From the NCBI GenBank assembly GCA_049644345.1, contig JBARRS010000078.1, positions 1 to 23,951 on the forward strand: a stretch of 23,951 nt of DNA, read 5' to 3'. Shown in pieces: positions 7,876-14,597 of the stretch. The notes beneath the pieces are model-generated. The model did not search any database. It saw nothing but the letters and a program-made list of their open reading frames with translations, and had not been told where the DNA came from. The DNA is from JBARRS01 sp049644345 (GTDB lineage: Bacteria; Actinomycetota; Thermoleophilia; Gaiellales; Gaiellaceae). A program made the translations under genes and the position numbers. How positions within the stretch are numbered: position 1 is the stretch's first letter; every line of letters starts with the position of its first letter.

Positions 7876-7962
7876 ATGACCACTCGCGCACTCATCGCAG
7901 CTGCTGCCGGCGGCGCGACCTTCGCGAGCGTCGCCGTCCGCGCCAATTCCACCCTCGCCTGA
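7876..7962 (+). CDS. Possible signal-peptide-like micro-ORF or relic
   Basis: ATG to TGA encodes 28 residues (MTTRALIAAAAGGATFASVA...), an Ala-rich stretch resembling a secretion signal with no mature protein after it. No ribosome binding site is evident. It may be the start of a truncated secreted-protein gene. It lies in the gap between convergent genes ending at 7773 and 7981. Confidence 0.2.
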   Translation: MTTRALIAAAAGGATFASVAVRANSTLA

Positions 7963-7980
7963 GGTGCCGAGACCACCTGG

Positions 7981-8418
7981 TCAAGGAAGCACGTCGAGCA
8001 CTTGCGGCTGCCCTGACGGATCGCTTCCGGCGACGATCAGTGAGCCGCCGCAGGACGAGCACCAGACAAAGACGACGTATTTACCCGCGCGCAACGCTCG
8101 CGGCAAGCGGATCACGAACGCGTGTGGTTGGGTCATCCGAGTTGTCGCGCCTGGCGTGTAGCCAAGAAAGACGAACGGGGACCGCGTCGGCGCCTTCGCC
8201 CGATGGAGAGGCCCGGTGCAGATGCCGTACTTCGCACATGGCATCCGGCTTGCAGGCAACGCGAACAGCGGCATACGAGCTGCATCCCCAACCAGACGCA
8301 CAACCCCGCTCACGTGGACGCGAAGAGTTGTAACGCGAATGAAGACGGCCCCGGCAGCCGGTGCCGCCGCGACAGCCATGGCGATCGTTACGCCGACGAA
8401 GGCAAGGGCTCGTTGCAT
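7981..8418 (-). CDS. Secreted four-cysteine protein of unknown function
   Basis: The product is 145 residues with an N-terminal signal peptide (about 1-24, hydrophobic, Ala-rich, ending AAGA). The mature part looks beta-rich: strands with FIRVTTLRVHVSGVVRLV, AFVIRLPRALRAGKYVVFVW and LIVAGSD. It has two Cys pairs, PCAKYGICTG (about 60-67) and WCSSCGGSL (about 119-126), which could form disulphides or bind a metal. The pattern LRAGKYVVFVWC resembles immunoglobulin-like extracytoplasmic domains such as CopC, but the CopC histidines are not seen. GAGGAAG lies 7 bases before the ATG at 8418. The gene is the last before the right-end motif of element E1 at 8508. Confidence 0.7.
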   Translation of the reverse strand: MQRALAFVGVTIAMAVAAAPAAGAVFIRVTTLRVHVSGVVRLVGDAARMPLFALPASRMPCAKYGICTGPLHRAKAPTRSPFVFLGYTPGATTRMTQPHAFVIRLPRALRAGKYVVFVWCSSCGGSLIVAGSDPSGQPQVLDVLP

Positions 8419-8507
8419 CGCCGTCTTCCTCGAGAGATTACGTCCGACCCTCCTTCGCCGCCAGGAGCCCGAGCGAACTGCCTTGCTCAGCGGCTTCTCG
8501 ACGCGAA

Positions 8508-8527
8508 GGCTCCATAAACGGCTCCAT
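8508..8527. repeat. Right-end double motif of element E1
   Basis: GGCTCCATAAACGGCTCCAT starts 90 bp left of a tRNA 3' end (8598) and 124 bp left of its core (8632). Both distances are identical to those of the copy at 22438 relative to the intact tRNA-Thr. The exact spacing, despite divergent sequence between, marks it as a functional end of an integrated element. Confidence 0.65.
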
Positions 8528-8567
8528 CCAGGCCCTCAGAGGCCCCCGCGCCGACTGAACACATACC

Positions 8568-8593
8568 AAAAAGCCCCGATTTGCGGGGTCTTT
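8568..8593 (-). terminator. Displaced tRNA-Thr terminator
   Basis: On the minus strand CCCCG, a five-base loop and CGGGG are followed by CTTTTT. This intrinsic terminator sits directly after the tRNA 3' remnant at 8598. It is the counterpart of the terminator after the intact tRNA at 22499, so the tRNA 3' half and its terminator were displaced together. Confidence 0.65.
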
Positions 8594-8597
8594 GCAG

Positions 8598-8805
8598 AGC
8601 CCTCTGACGGACTCGAACCGTCGACCCCCTCCTTACCATGGAACGTCTCAGGCAACCGGTAGCAGCCGGTCGCAACGGATTTGGCTTGTTTTCGCGGTTT
8701 CGAGGGCCAGCCGATTTGCCACTGATTGCCACCGGTTGCAACCACGGGGCTCCATAAAGGCTCCATACTTTGTAATCTTTCTAGGCAACAGACCTCGCGG
8801 TGCAG
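8598..8805. repeat. Attachment-like repeat R3: tRNA-Thr 3' remnant plus arm-like sites
   Basis: Positions 8598-8642 on the minus strand equal the 3' half of tRNA-Thr from the anticodon loop: ATGGTAA, GGAGG, GGGTC, T-arm GACGGTTCGAGTCCGTC and AGAGGGCT. Right of the core the sequence switches to GAACGTC, shared with R4, which is expected for a tRNA/element hybrid junction. Arm-like sites (GGTAGCAGCCGGTCGCAACG, inverted TTGCCAC units, GGTTGCAACC) and the double motif (8748-8766) follow. Core to motif is 116 bp. It continues with TTTGTAATCTTTCTAGGCAA as in R2. It serves as junction between elements E1 and E2. Confidence 0.78.
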
Positions 8806-8888
8806 GCGGTGCGATGCGATCCTCGGTCATCTCGCATCGGCGCTCGCTAAAAGGCGCGAGCATCCCTCGTCGCCTAGCCGTTACCCAG

Positions 8889-9155
8889 TCAGTTCTCGAC
8901 TGCTTTGGTGGGATGCAAGATGTAGCGATTGCCGTCCAAGTCAAGCCGCGCCGGGCCATCGCCCCGGCTCGCCACATAGGCCTCGATCTTGTTGAGGGCC
9001 TTAACGATCTGCTGGTCGTTCCGCCCTGCCAGCGAGATCTCTACATGGCAGCGCCCATCTCCGTTCTCCACGAGCTTGGGCCGCAACTCTGACAGTGCGA
9101 CGCAGAAGCCCTCGGCCGATGCCCGACTTGAAGTGTGGAGAACGAGTGCTTCCAT
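8889..9155 (-). CDS. Small protein resembling the N-terminal domain of the STAS protein at 12932
   Basis: The product is 88 residues, soluble and of unknown function. By eye it aligns with residues about 20-82 of the STAS protein. The pattern is strand (CHVEISLAG versus WVVSLTAGH), an Asp, a helix (IVKALNKIEAYVASRGDG versus VVRVLDAVRQSLAGEP), then ARLDLDGNRYILHP versus ALVTVDGHEYHMQG. It may therefore be a free-standing version of that domain, a candidate sensor or partner module. GAGGGGG lies about 9 bases before the ATG. A candidate SigB-type promoter is at 9189-9214, about 34 bases upstream of the start. It is the first gene inside element E2 after R3. Confidence 0.7.
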   Translation of the reverse strand: MEALVLHTSSRASAEGFCVALSELRPKLVENGDGRCHVEISLAGRNDQQIVKALNKIEAYVASRGDGPARLDLDGNRYILHPTKAVEN

Positions 9156-9403
9156 CAGCGGTGTCCCCCTCGATGAACGGATCCGCTAATACCCGCGTAT
9201 TGGCCTCGTGAATCATTCGCCAATCTCCCCGCCCCGGATCGACAGTGGCACGTCGTATCCGTGAGGCTGCCAGCAACGTTCTCAGTCCCGGCAGTTACGA
9301 GCAAGAACGCTCGAACGCGAGCACCGGCGCGCGCACGGTCCACTTCCTGGAACTCGCTGGCGGTCAATAGGTAACCAGTGCGCCGCCTGCCGACAGTCGC
9401 CAC
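9155..9403 (-). CDS. Doubtful small ORF between phospholipase D and the 88-residue gene
   Basis: A GTG-started frame of 82 residues begins 3 bases after the phospholipase D stop and ends TGATG, overlapping the start of the 88-residue gene, which would allow coupling. The sequence is Arg/Gly-rich with no recognisable fold and has no separate ribosome site. It may be only an open stretch containing the promoter at 9189. Confidence 0.2.
   Translation of the reverse strand: MATVGRRRTGYLLTASEFQEVDRARAGARVRAFLLVTAGTENVAGSLTDTTCHCRSGAGRLANDSRGQYAGISGSVHRGGHR
9189..9214 (-). promoter_or_regulatory. Candidate SigB/SigF-type promoter for the 88-residue gene
   Basis: On the minus strand GATT, 16 bases, GGGTAT. 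This fits the actinobacterial stress-sigma consensus GNNT-N14-16-GGGTAT/C. It lies 33 bases upstream of the ATG at 9155. Confidence 0.5.
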
Positions 9404-9406
9404 CTT

Positions 9407-10873
9407 CTACCCGTCGACGAATAACCCGCTGATCGGCCCGAGCGCGCGGCTCGTGCGCCGCGAGACGTGCGGCAGCCGCACGAGCCGGTGCGTGAGCGGC
9501 CGGCCGTCGGTGCGGCGGGCCAGCTGCTCCGCGCTGATCGGCTTCCAGAGGTTCTCGATCGCCGCGACTGGCTCGGACGGGATCCCGTCGGGCGGGAGTT
9601 CGAGATGCTCGGCCCAGAGCGCCACCCTGGTGCGGGCGGCGAGCGCGCGGTCGCGGACGACGACGTTCATCTCCGTGTCGTTGAAGAGCGAGTGCTCATT
9701 GAGGTTCGCCGAACCGAGCGTCAGCCACTCGTCGTCCACGATCGCGATCTTGGCGTGGACGTAGACGGGATCGAACACTCGGCCCGACCGCGCGTAGAGG
9801 GTGCAGGCGAGCACCCGGCCGCCGTCTCGGTCGGCTTCAATCAGCTCGGCGAGGACGCCGCGCGTGTCGTCGTTGCCGCTGTTCGGCTTCGCCGGTAGCA
9901 GGACCAGCAGCCGGAAGTCGTCCCGCGGCGGGTTCTCGATCTTCTCGAGCAGGATCTCGGCGATCTCGGGCGACCAGAGGAACTGGTTTTCGAGGTAGAC
10001 GAAGCGGTCGGCGGCTCTGAGCGCGCGCACGTACGACTCGAGGACGCGAAAATCGCCGCGCGGCAGCGCTCGGTAGACCCGCTCGGGCACGGTCCGCACG
10101 ATCTGCAGCTCGAGCTCCCCCGCCGGCTCGGGCGTGGACATGCGTGGGAGCGATTCGCCGGTGACCTCGTGCCAGCGCAGCCTGAAGTGATCGGCGACGT
10201 CGGCGACGGCCGGTCCCTCGATGCGCGCGCACACGTCGTGCCATCCGACTTCAGCACGAGCTTCATGGCGGCTCGTGTCGAAGCGGTCGCCCGCCTCCGT
10301 GGTCAGGTCGATCCCACCAACGAACGCGACGCGGTCGTCGACGACGATCGTCTTCTCATGGTGGCAGTGCAGCAGGCGTTCCTTCGCGTCGAGAGCGCAC
10401 CGGATCTTCGTGCCGCGCGTGAGCCGCTTGCGCATGCGCCGAACGTCGCGGCGCGAGGGGCGGAAGAGCGGCAGGGGTGCGCCCGCCCACGCGAGCACAC
10501 GGACATCGATCCGCTCGGCGAGCTCGGCCAGGAGGTTGCGCAACACGAGCGGCTCGCGGTCGCGCCGCAGTGCGAACTGCGGTGAGAAGTACCAGCCGGT
10601 GAGGTGGATGTGCGACTGCGCGTGTTGGAGCTCCTCGGCGATTACGGGGAGCGCGCGCGCGCCGTCGATGAGGATCTCGATGCCGTTGCCGCGACGTGGC
10701 GGCGGATCGCCGTTCGCCCACCCGCCGGGGGGCGCGTCGAGCGCTCCGCTCGAGCCGAGGCGGCGGAGCCGGCGTGTGTGGTGCGCCCGGATCTGCTCGG
10801 TCAGCCGGTCGCCGAGCCACGCCTCCCCCGCGAGTAGGACGTTCCGCGCCGAGAGCCAGACGAGTGCGGACAC
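9407..10873 (-). CDS. Phospholipase D family protein (two HKD motifs)
   Basis: The product is 488 residues. There are two PLD active-site motifs: HHEKTIVVDD (H172, K174, D179) and YVHAKIAIVDDEW (H373, K375, D380), the latter followed by LGSANLNEHSLFNDTEMNV. The segment FVYLENQFLWSPEIAEILLEKI between them is typical of PLDs closer to the eukaryotic/phosphatidyltransferase group than to short cardiolipin synthases. Both half-sites are intact, so phosphodiester hydrolysis or transphosphatidylation of phospholipids is likely. No signal peptide is obvious; residues 1-20 are moderately hydrophobic. The start is GTG at 10873, two bases after the DUF1206 stop, which indicates coupling. A longer open frame upstream lies antisense or out of frame within DUF1206 and is rejected. 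The context suggests membrane-lipid remodelling in stress. Confidence 0.85.
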   Translation of the reverse strand: MSALVWLSARNVLLAGEAWLGDRLTEQIRAHHTRRLRRLGSSGALDAPPGGWANGDPPPRRGNGIEILIDGARALPVIAEELQHAQSHIHLTGWYFSPQFALRRDREPLVLRNLLAELAERIDVRVLAWAGAPLPLFRPSRRDVRRMRKRLTRGTKIRCALDAKERLLHCHHEKTIVVDDRVAFVGGIDLTTEAGDRFDTSRHEARAEVGWHDVCARIEGPAVADVADHFRLRWHEVTGESLPRMSTPEPAGELELQIVRTVPERVYRALPRGDFRVLESYVRALRAADRFVYLENQFLWSPEIAEILLEKIENPPRDDFRLLVLLPAKPNSGNDDTRGVLAELIEADRDGGRVLACTLYARSGRVFDPVYVHAKIAIVDDEWLTLGSANLNEHSLFNDTEMNVVVRDRALAARTRVALWAEHLELPPDGIPSEPVAAIENLWKPISAEQLARRTDGRPLTHRLVRLPHVSRRTSRALGPISGLFVDG

Positions 10874-10875
10874 GT

Positions 10876-11712
10876 TCAGATGCGGCGAAAGCGGGCGTCG
10901 CTGATCGAGTAGAGCGCGAACGCGATCAGCCCGGCTGCGACGAGCCCCAGCAGGAACGAGCCGTACGACTGTCTGGCGAGCTTGGCGAGCGCCCCGTCGA
11001 TGCCGACCGCCTTGTTCGGGTCGTACTCGATCGCGGCCTTGACCAGGAACACGCCGACGAGGCCGAAGACGACCGCCCGCGCCAGGTGCCCGAACGTTCC
11101 GATGAAGGAGATCCACCGCCGCACCCACGACGTCATCTGCTCGGTCTTCGAGTCGGCGAGAAAGTCGGTCGTGAAGCCGCGGTACGCCTGGTACAACCCG
11201 ACGCCGAGCAGCGCGACACCAGCGATCCCGACGACCCACGGACCGCCGGGCCAGCCGAGCACACCCGACGCCGCCCTCTGCGCGTTCCCCGAGCCGCCGT
11301 AGCCGAGCAGGATCTCAACCGCGATCGCGCACAGAGTCCCATAGATGACCCCGCTCCCGAGGGCGGCGATCCGATCGAAGGTGCCGTCGGAATCCTCGCG
11401 CCCGCGGGCGAGCGCGGCACGCGCCAGCCGCCAGAGCGAATACCCGGCGAGGCCGATCGCCGCCAGCACGAGCAGCACCTTGCCGAACGGCCGGTGGGCG
11501 ATCGTCTCGAGCGCACCCTGCTGGTTCGTCGTCTTGCCCCCGGAGCCAAGCGCGATCTTGAGCGCGAGGATCCCGATGATCCCGTAGATCGCCCCGCGGG
11601 CGAGGAAGCCGGCGCGGGCGAGCCACTCGAACGCATTGCTGTGCGAGACCGCTTCGCGGACGCCGGACCCGCGGCGTACAGACGACGTCATGAGCTCGGC
11701 GTCCGCGTCCAT
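10876..11712 (-). CDS. DUF1206 family membrane protein
   Basis: The product is 278 residues with six predicted membrane helices arranged as three similar two-helix units. The first unit has FEWLARAGFLARGAIYGIIGILALKIA and LGLAGYSLWRLARA-like elements. The second has DRIAALGSGVIYGTLCAIAVEI. The third has GTFGHLARAVVFGLVGVFLVKAA. This ARxGxxARGxxYxxxG repeat is the hallmark of DUF1206. The function is unknown. ATG at 11712 is chosen because GGGAGA lies 4-5 bases upstream; an ATG at 11691 and one at 11760 are alternatives. It is the third gene of the minus-strand operon that starts at 12183, followed 2 bases later by phospholipase D. Confidence 0.85.
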   Translation of the reverse strand: MDADAELMTSSVRRGSGVREAVSHSNAFEWLARAGFLARGAIYGIIGILALKIALGSGGKTTNQQGALETIAHRPFGKVLLVLAAIGLAGYSLWRLARAALARGREDSDGTFDRIAALGSGVIYGTLCAIAVEILLGYGGSGNAQRAASGVLGWPGGPWVVGIAGVALLGVGLYQAYRGFTTDFLADSKTEQMTSWVRRWISFIGTFGHLARAVVFGLVGVFLVKAAIEYDPNKAVGIDGALAKLARQSYGSFLLGLVAAGLIAFALYSISDARFRRI

Positions 11713-11756
11713 CCGTCTCCCGCGTGCGGCTGTCAGGCCGCCGCACGCGCTGGAGC

Positions 11757-11990
11757 TCAATAGCCGGGCGGCGGCGCCTCATCGATTGTGGTGGCGGTGC
11801 GACGGCGGTTTCCTGGCACGCCCGCGCCCCAGCTCGACCAGAACACGAGCGAGATCAGAAGACCAACCGCTCCGACAACCAGCAGGATCACGCCGACTGC
11901 ATGGACGCTCACACCCGAGACCGTCGCGTCGACGGCCCAGGTGAGAATCGCGCCGGCTGCGATCAGGATCAGACTGACTCCGATTCCCAT
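11757..11990 (-). CDS. DUF6458-like two-helix membrane protein
   Basis: The product is 77 residues with two membrane helices: residues 3-22 beginning IGVSLILIAAGAILTWAV, and about 31-52 VGVILLVVGAVGLLISLVFW. A short cytoplasmic tail rich in Arg and Pro follows (GNRRRTATTIDEAPPPGY). The MGIGVSLxLIAxGAIL start and the VGVILxVVGxxGLLxSL block are characteristic of the small actinobacterial DUF6458 family, which has no assigned function. GGAGAG lies 5-6 bases before the ATG. It is the second gene of the operon, 31 bases after the short hydrophobic protein and 44 bases before DUF1206. Confidence 0.85.
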   Translation of the reverse strand: MGIGVSLILIAAGAILTWAVDATVSGVSVHAVGVILLVVGAVGLLISLVFWSSWGAGVPGNRRRTATTIDEAPPPGY

Positions 11991-12021
11991 CTGTCTCTCC
12001 TTCCGCGAGATGGAGTTGTGA

Positions 12022-12183
12022 CTACCACCAGGTGCTGCGTGTCCGACCGCCGAGACCGCCTAGGAAGAGCGAGATCAGCCAGACCAGCGCGATGACGACC
12101 GCGACGATGAACAGCCAGTGGACCGTGAAGCCGACTCCGAACGCGATGATCGCGAGGAGAGCCAGCAAGACCAGCAAGAGCAT
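12022..12183 (-). CDS. Short hydrophobic protein (lmo0937/DUF5670-like)
   Basis: The product is 53 residues. Two adjacent hydrophobic helices (MLLLVLLALLAIIAFGVGF and WLFIVAVVIALVWLISLFLG) are followed by a basic, Trp-ended tail (GGRTRSTWW). This is the shape of the lmo0937/DUF5670 family of tiny membrane proteins often found in general stress regulons. The start at ATG 12183 is supported by AAAGGAGG about 9 bases upstream. The longer frame starting at 12234 has no such site. It is the first gene of the operon, preceded by a SigB-like promoter at 12212-12236. Confidence 0.82.
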   Translation of the reverse strand: MLLLVLLALLAIIAFGVGFTVHWLFIVAVVIALVWLISLFLGGLGGRTRSTWW

Positions 12184-12211
12184 CGTGAGACCTCCTTTCT
12201 CGACGTTGTCG

Positions 12212-12236
12212 GTTTCCGTAACGGAGAGGCGCAAAC
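12212..12236 (-). promoter_or_regulatory. Candidate SigB-type promoter of the membrane operon
   Basis: On the minus strand GTTT, 15 bases, GGAAAC. The -35 matches the SigB/SigF consensus and the -10 is a GGGAAC-like variant. It ends 28 bases before the ATG at 12183. Further upstream a tandem nonamer GCGGGAGTC/GCGGGAGTT (12318-12335) is present without known meaning. Nothing else is seen in 12237-12485. Confidence 0.4.
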
Positions 12237-12485
12237 TCGCGATGCGGCGCGCGACCCAGGTTTGGAATCCGTGAACTGGGTCTTCGCCAGCGTTGATCCA
12301 GGGAGCAGACGCGAATTGCGGGAGTCGCGGGAGTTGCGTTCACTGTGCAGCGGGAGAGATCAGTCGAGCAATCCGGACGCAATGCGCAGGTCCGCGGCTA
12401 GTTCACTTTGCGTCTGGCGCCGCTCCCCGGCGTCCGCCACAGGCGCGACCGCCGTCGGGTGGATAGTGGCGACTGCCGCGGCGGG

Positions 12486-12812
12486 TCAGCCTGCGAGTTG
12501 CTTCGCGCGGTCGCGATGGCTGCGGACTTGGTGGAGGAGGTCGAGCAGTTCGCCGATCTCGTGGCCCTCTTGGGCTGGGTGGCGCATCTCGGCTGTCTCG
12601 TTGATCAGGTAGCGGTTGCGCCGGCCGCGTCGTTCGCGTTGGAGGAATCCGGCTTCGGCGAGGTCGAACACGATCCGTTGGGCTGCTCGTTCGGTGATGC
12701 CGACCGTCTGGGCGACGTCTCGGAGCCTGATGTCGGGATCGTTGGCGATGCAAAGCAGCACCTGGGCGTGGTTTGTGAGGAAGGTCCAGTGGGTTGTTCC
12801 ATCGCTTGACAT
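12486..12812 (-). CDS. Winged helix-turn-helix transcriptional regulator (MarR/ArsR-like)
   Basis: The product is 108 residues. The first half is THWTFLTNHAQVLLCIANDP, a helix packing segment. HTH about 31-53 (LRDVAQTVGITERAAQRIVFDLAEAGF) is followed by an Arg-rich wing QRERRGRRNRY (about 59-68). A C-terminal helix LLDLLHQVRSHRDRAKQL probably serves for dimerisation. No metal or thiol sensor residues stand out (one Cys at 21). It starts at ATG 12812, after an AT-rich divergent promoter region shared with the STAS operon. Autoregulation and control of that operon are the likely roles, inferred from the divergent layout only. Confidence 0.82.
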   Translation of the reverse strand: MSSDGTTHWTFLTNHAQVLLCIANDPDIRLRDVAQTVGITERAAQRIVFDLAEAGFLQRERRGRRNRYLINETAEMRHPAQEGHEIGELLDLLHQVRSHRDRAKQLAG

Positions 12813-12931
12813 AGACGACTTAGTTATCGTATATTTTGTTTCGCGTTTCTCTTTACCCGTTTCTCTTGTCACGCGTTCTATGTCGGAGATTAGCAAACCA
12901 GCAGGATCGAGTCAGAGGGAGGGAGCGTGAG
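12813..12931. promoter_or_regulatory. AT-rich divergent promoter region
   Basis: This is the most AT-rich stretch of the neighbourhood (12815-12870), between the wHTH gene and the STAS operon. It contains ACGA-N8-TCGT (12815-12830), a weak inverted repeat that could be an operator, and GGGAGGGAG (12918-12926) as ribosome site for the STAS gene. Promoter elements cannot be placed with confidence. Confidence 0.4.
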
Positions 12932-13576
12932 ATGGGCAGCGTCGGTCCTCTTCGGATCACCGTCGACGAAGAACGGCAAGCAGTTGCACTAGCCCAGGAG
13001 CTGATCGGCGTCTCGGATGTCGACCCTCACCCCGAACGCGACAGGTGGGTGGTCTCGCTCACCGCAGGGCACACCGACAACTTCGTTGTGCGGGTACTCG
13101 ACGCTGTGCGCCAATCACTAGCGGGCGAACCGACCGCGTCGGCGCTCGTCACCGTCGACGGCCACGAGTACCACATGCAAGGCGCATGCGTAACGATGAA
13201 CCGCGATTGGGAACGAGACGGGTCGACCATCGCCCACGGGATCCGGACGCAGCGGTCAGGCGAAGACATCTTCGTCGTCTCGCTCGCCGGCGAGCATGAC
13301 CTCTACACGGCTCCAAGGGTGCAGGAGGCGCTTCGTAGCGTGGTCGCGGCCGGCGCCAAGACCACCATTGTCGATCTGACCGAGACGACGTTCCTCGACT
13401 CGACGATGCTGCATGTGCTTCTAAGCGCCCGCAGCGAACTCCGCGACGGCGGGCAACTCCGACTCGTGACCAGCGATCCGAACCTCAAGAGGGTCTTCGA
13501 GCTTACCGGGATCGACCGCTTCTTCGATTTCTATCCCTCACGTCGCGCCGCAGAGGAGGAGGTGCGATCCACATGA
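12932..13576 (+). CDS. STAS-domain (anti-anti-sigma-like) protein with an extra N-terminal domain
   Basis: The product is 214 residues. The C-terminal STAS domain (about 103-205) contains IFVVSLAGEHDLYTAPRVQEAL, a strand TTIVDLTETTFLDSTMLHVLL and LRLVTSDPNLKRVFELTGI. The DS pair (D156-S157) is where anti-anti-sigma factors are phosphorylated. The N-terminal 90 residues are a separate alpha/beta domain, including RWVVSLTAGHTDNFVVRVLD and ALVTVDGHEYHMQG, resembling the 88-residue protein at 8889. The likely role is partner switching with an anti-sigma kinase; no such kinase lies in the window. GGGAGGGAG precedes the ATG by about 5 bases. The stop overlaps the next gene's ATG (ATGA at 13573), so the two are coupled. 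Confidence 0.85.
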   Translation: MGSVGPLRITVDEERQAVALAQELIGVSDVDPHPERDRWVVSLTAGHTDNFVVRVLDAVRQSLAGEPTASALVTVDGHEYHMQGACVTMNRDWERDGSTIAHGIRTQRSGEDIFVVSLAGEHDLYTAPRVQEALRSVVAAGAKTTIVDLTETTFLDSTMLHVLLSARSELRDGGQLRLVTSDPNLKRVFELTGIDRFFDFYPSRRAAEEEVRST

Positions 13577-14592
13577 CCGCGACGAGCGAGCAAGTCCGGG
13601 AAAACGGGAGCCGGACACGTCGAGCCGGTCCCGGCAGACCGACCCTCTGCTTCTTCTACTCGCCGACCTCGGGACCGTCACGACGGGTTGAGGCCTTCCT
13701 CGCGCAAGTGCTGCAGCGGCGGCAGAACCACCGGACGTTTGCGCTACAACGGGTCAGCTGCGACAAACATCCCGAGCTCGTCGAACGCTACGCGGTCACG
13801 CAGATGCCGACTCTGATCGTGATCGAGGGCCGGCGTGTTCTGGGGCGGCTCGAAGGTTCCTGCGGTTGCCGCGAGATCGAGAAGCTGCTCGAGCCGTGGC
13901 TCAACCGCGAAGCCGAGCGCGGGCCAGTCGAGAACGGAACGGGACGGTCTCCGCAGGCGGTGGCAGCGGTCAACAGTAAGGCGAACGAGAGTCTCAGAGA
14001 GGGTCTCGTTCGCCCTGCACGGGACGGGAGGGCTCGGACCCCGTACACCCCAGTCGGGCTTCGCCTCCCTGCGAGCCTCTCGTTCGAGCGCTGGCAGGCG
14101 CTTGGACGACGGATCGGCAGCATCGCCAATGCCTCCAGCTGGTGGCTCGGAGACTGGGCCTTGTACGGCGAGGGCAGCTACGGCCAGAAGTACAAGCAAG
14201 CAGTCGTAGTCACCGGTCTCGACTATCAGACGCTGCGCAACTACGCTTGGGTCGCTGGACGCTTTGACTTGTCCCGCCGGCGGGACAACCTCAGCTTCGC
14301 CCACCACGCGGAAGTAGCCGCGCTACCCGAGCAAGCGCAGGACGAGTGGCTCGACCTCGCCGAGAGAAGCCGCTGGTCGCGTAACGAGCTCCGGGCACGC
14401 CTGAAAAACGAGAAACGCGCCCGGATTCCGACCCACGTAGAGCAGACCCGCGTGGAGCAGCTGCGTCTGAACGTCGAGGCTGGGCGAGTCGAGCGATGGA
14501 GAGCCGCGGCAGAAGCCCAGAGCCTGGACTTGACGGACTGGCTCGTCGCCGCGGCCGACGATGCTTGCTCAGCGTCTTCTCTCGTCGGCTGA
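13573..14592 (+). CDS. Thioredoxin-like domain fused to an LmbU-type regulator
   Basis: The product is 339 residues. Residues about 22-112 form a thioredoxin-like fold: TLCFFYSPTSGPSRRVEAFL, FALQRVSCDKHPELVERYAV, then QMPTLIVIEGRRVLGRLEG with the cis-proline P79. The redox CGPC is replaced by SGPS (33-36), so disulphide chemistry is not expected. After a 50-residue linker, residues about 163-280 match LmbU-family regulators: LPASLSFERWQALGRRIGSI, SSWWLGDWALYGE, TGLDYQTLRNYAWVAGRF, LSFAHHAEVAALPEQAQDEW and WSRNELRARL. The tail (about 297-330, RLNVEAGRVERWRAAAEAQS...LTDWLVAAADDA) looks like a ribbon-helix-helix-type segment. LmbU activates lincomycin genes in Streptomyces; no antibiotic cluster is seen here. 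Its position between STAS and NRAMP suggests a signalling regulator. Confidence 0.82.
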   Translation: MTATSEQVRENGSRTRRAGPGRPTLCFFYSPTSGPSRRVEAFLAQVLQRRQNHRTFALQRVSCDKHPELVERYAVTQMPTLIVIEGRRVLGRLEGSCGCREIEKLLEPWLNREAERGPVENGTGRSPQAVAAVNSKANESLREGLVRPARDGRARTPYTPVGLRLPASLSFERWQALGRRIGSIANASSWWLGDWALYGEGSYGQKYKQAVVVTGLDYQTLRNYAWVAGRFDLSRRRDNLSFAHHAEVAALPEQAQDEWLDLAERSRWSRNELRARLKNEKRARIPTHVEQTRVEQLRLNVEAGRVERWRAAAEAQSLDLTDWLVAAADDACSASSLVG

Positions 14593-14597
14593 CGGCA

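Larger units (their letters stand above)
195..8632. mobile_element. Putative tRNA-Thr-integrated element E1 (core to core)
   Basis: The left boundary is the core in R1 (195). The right boundary is the core in R3 (8632). The left end has the double motif 115 bp inside the core (310). The right end has it 124 bp inside the core (8508), the same distance as at the tRNA-Thr end of the window. Cargo is sensory and stress related: PP2C phosphatase, PRC-barrel protein, two-component system and secreted proteins. No integrase is visible inside. An internal attP-like copy (R2) and a half copy (5201) suggest it is composite. The element is inferred from repeat geometry only. Confidence 0.45.

Noticed and set aside
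10874..11239. N-terminal extension of the phospholipase D frame
   Set aside because: It overlaps DUF1206 in another frame, is Arg-rich without fold, and a GTG with tight coupling to the DUF1206 stop gives a better start.
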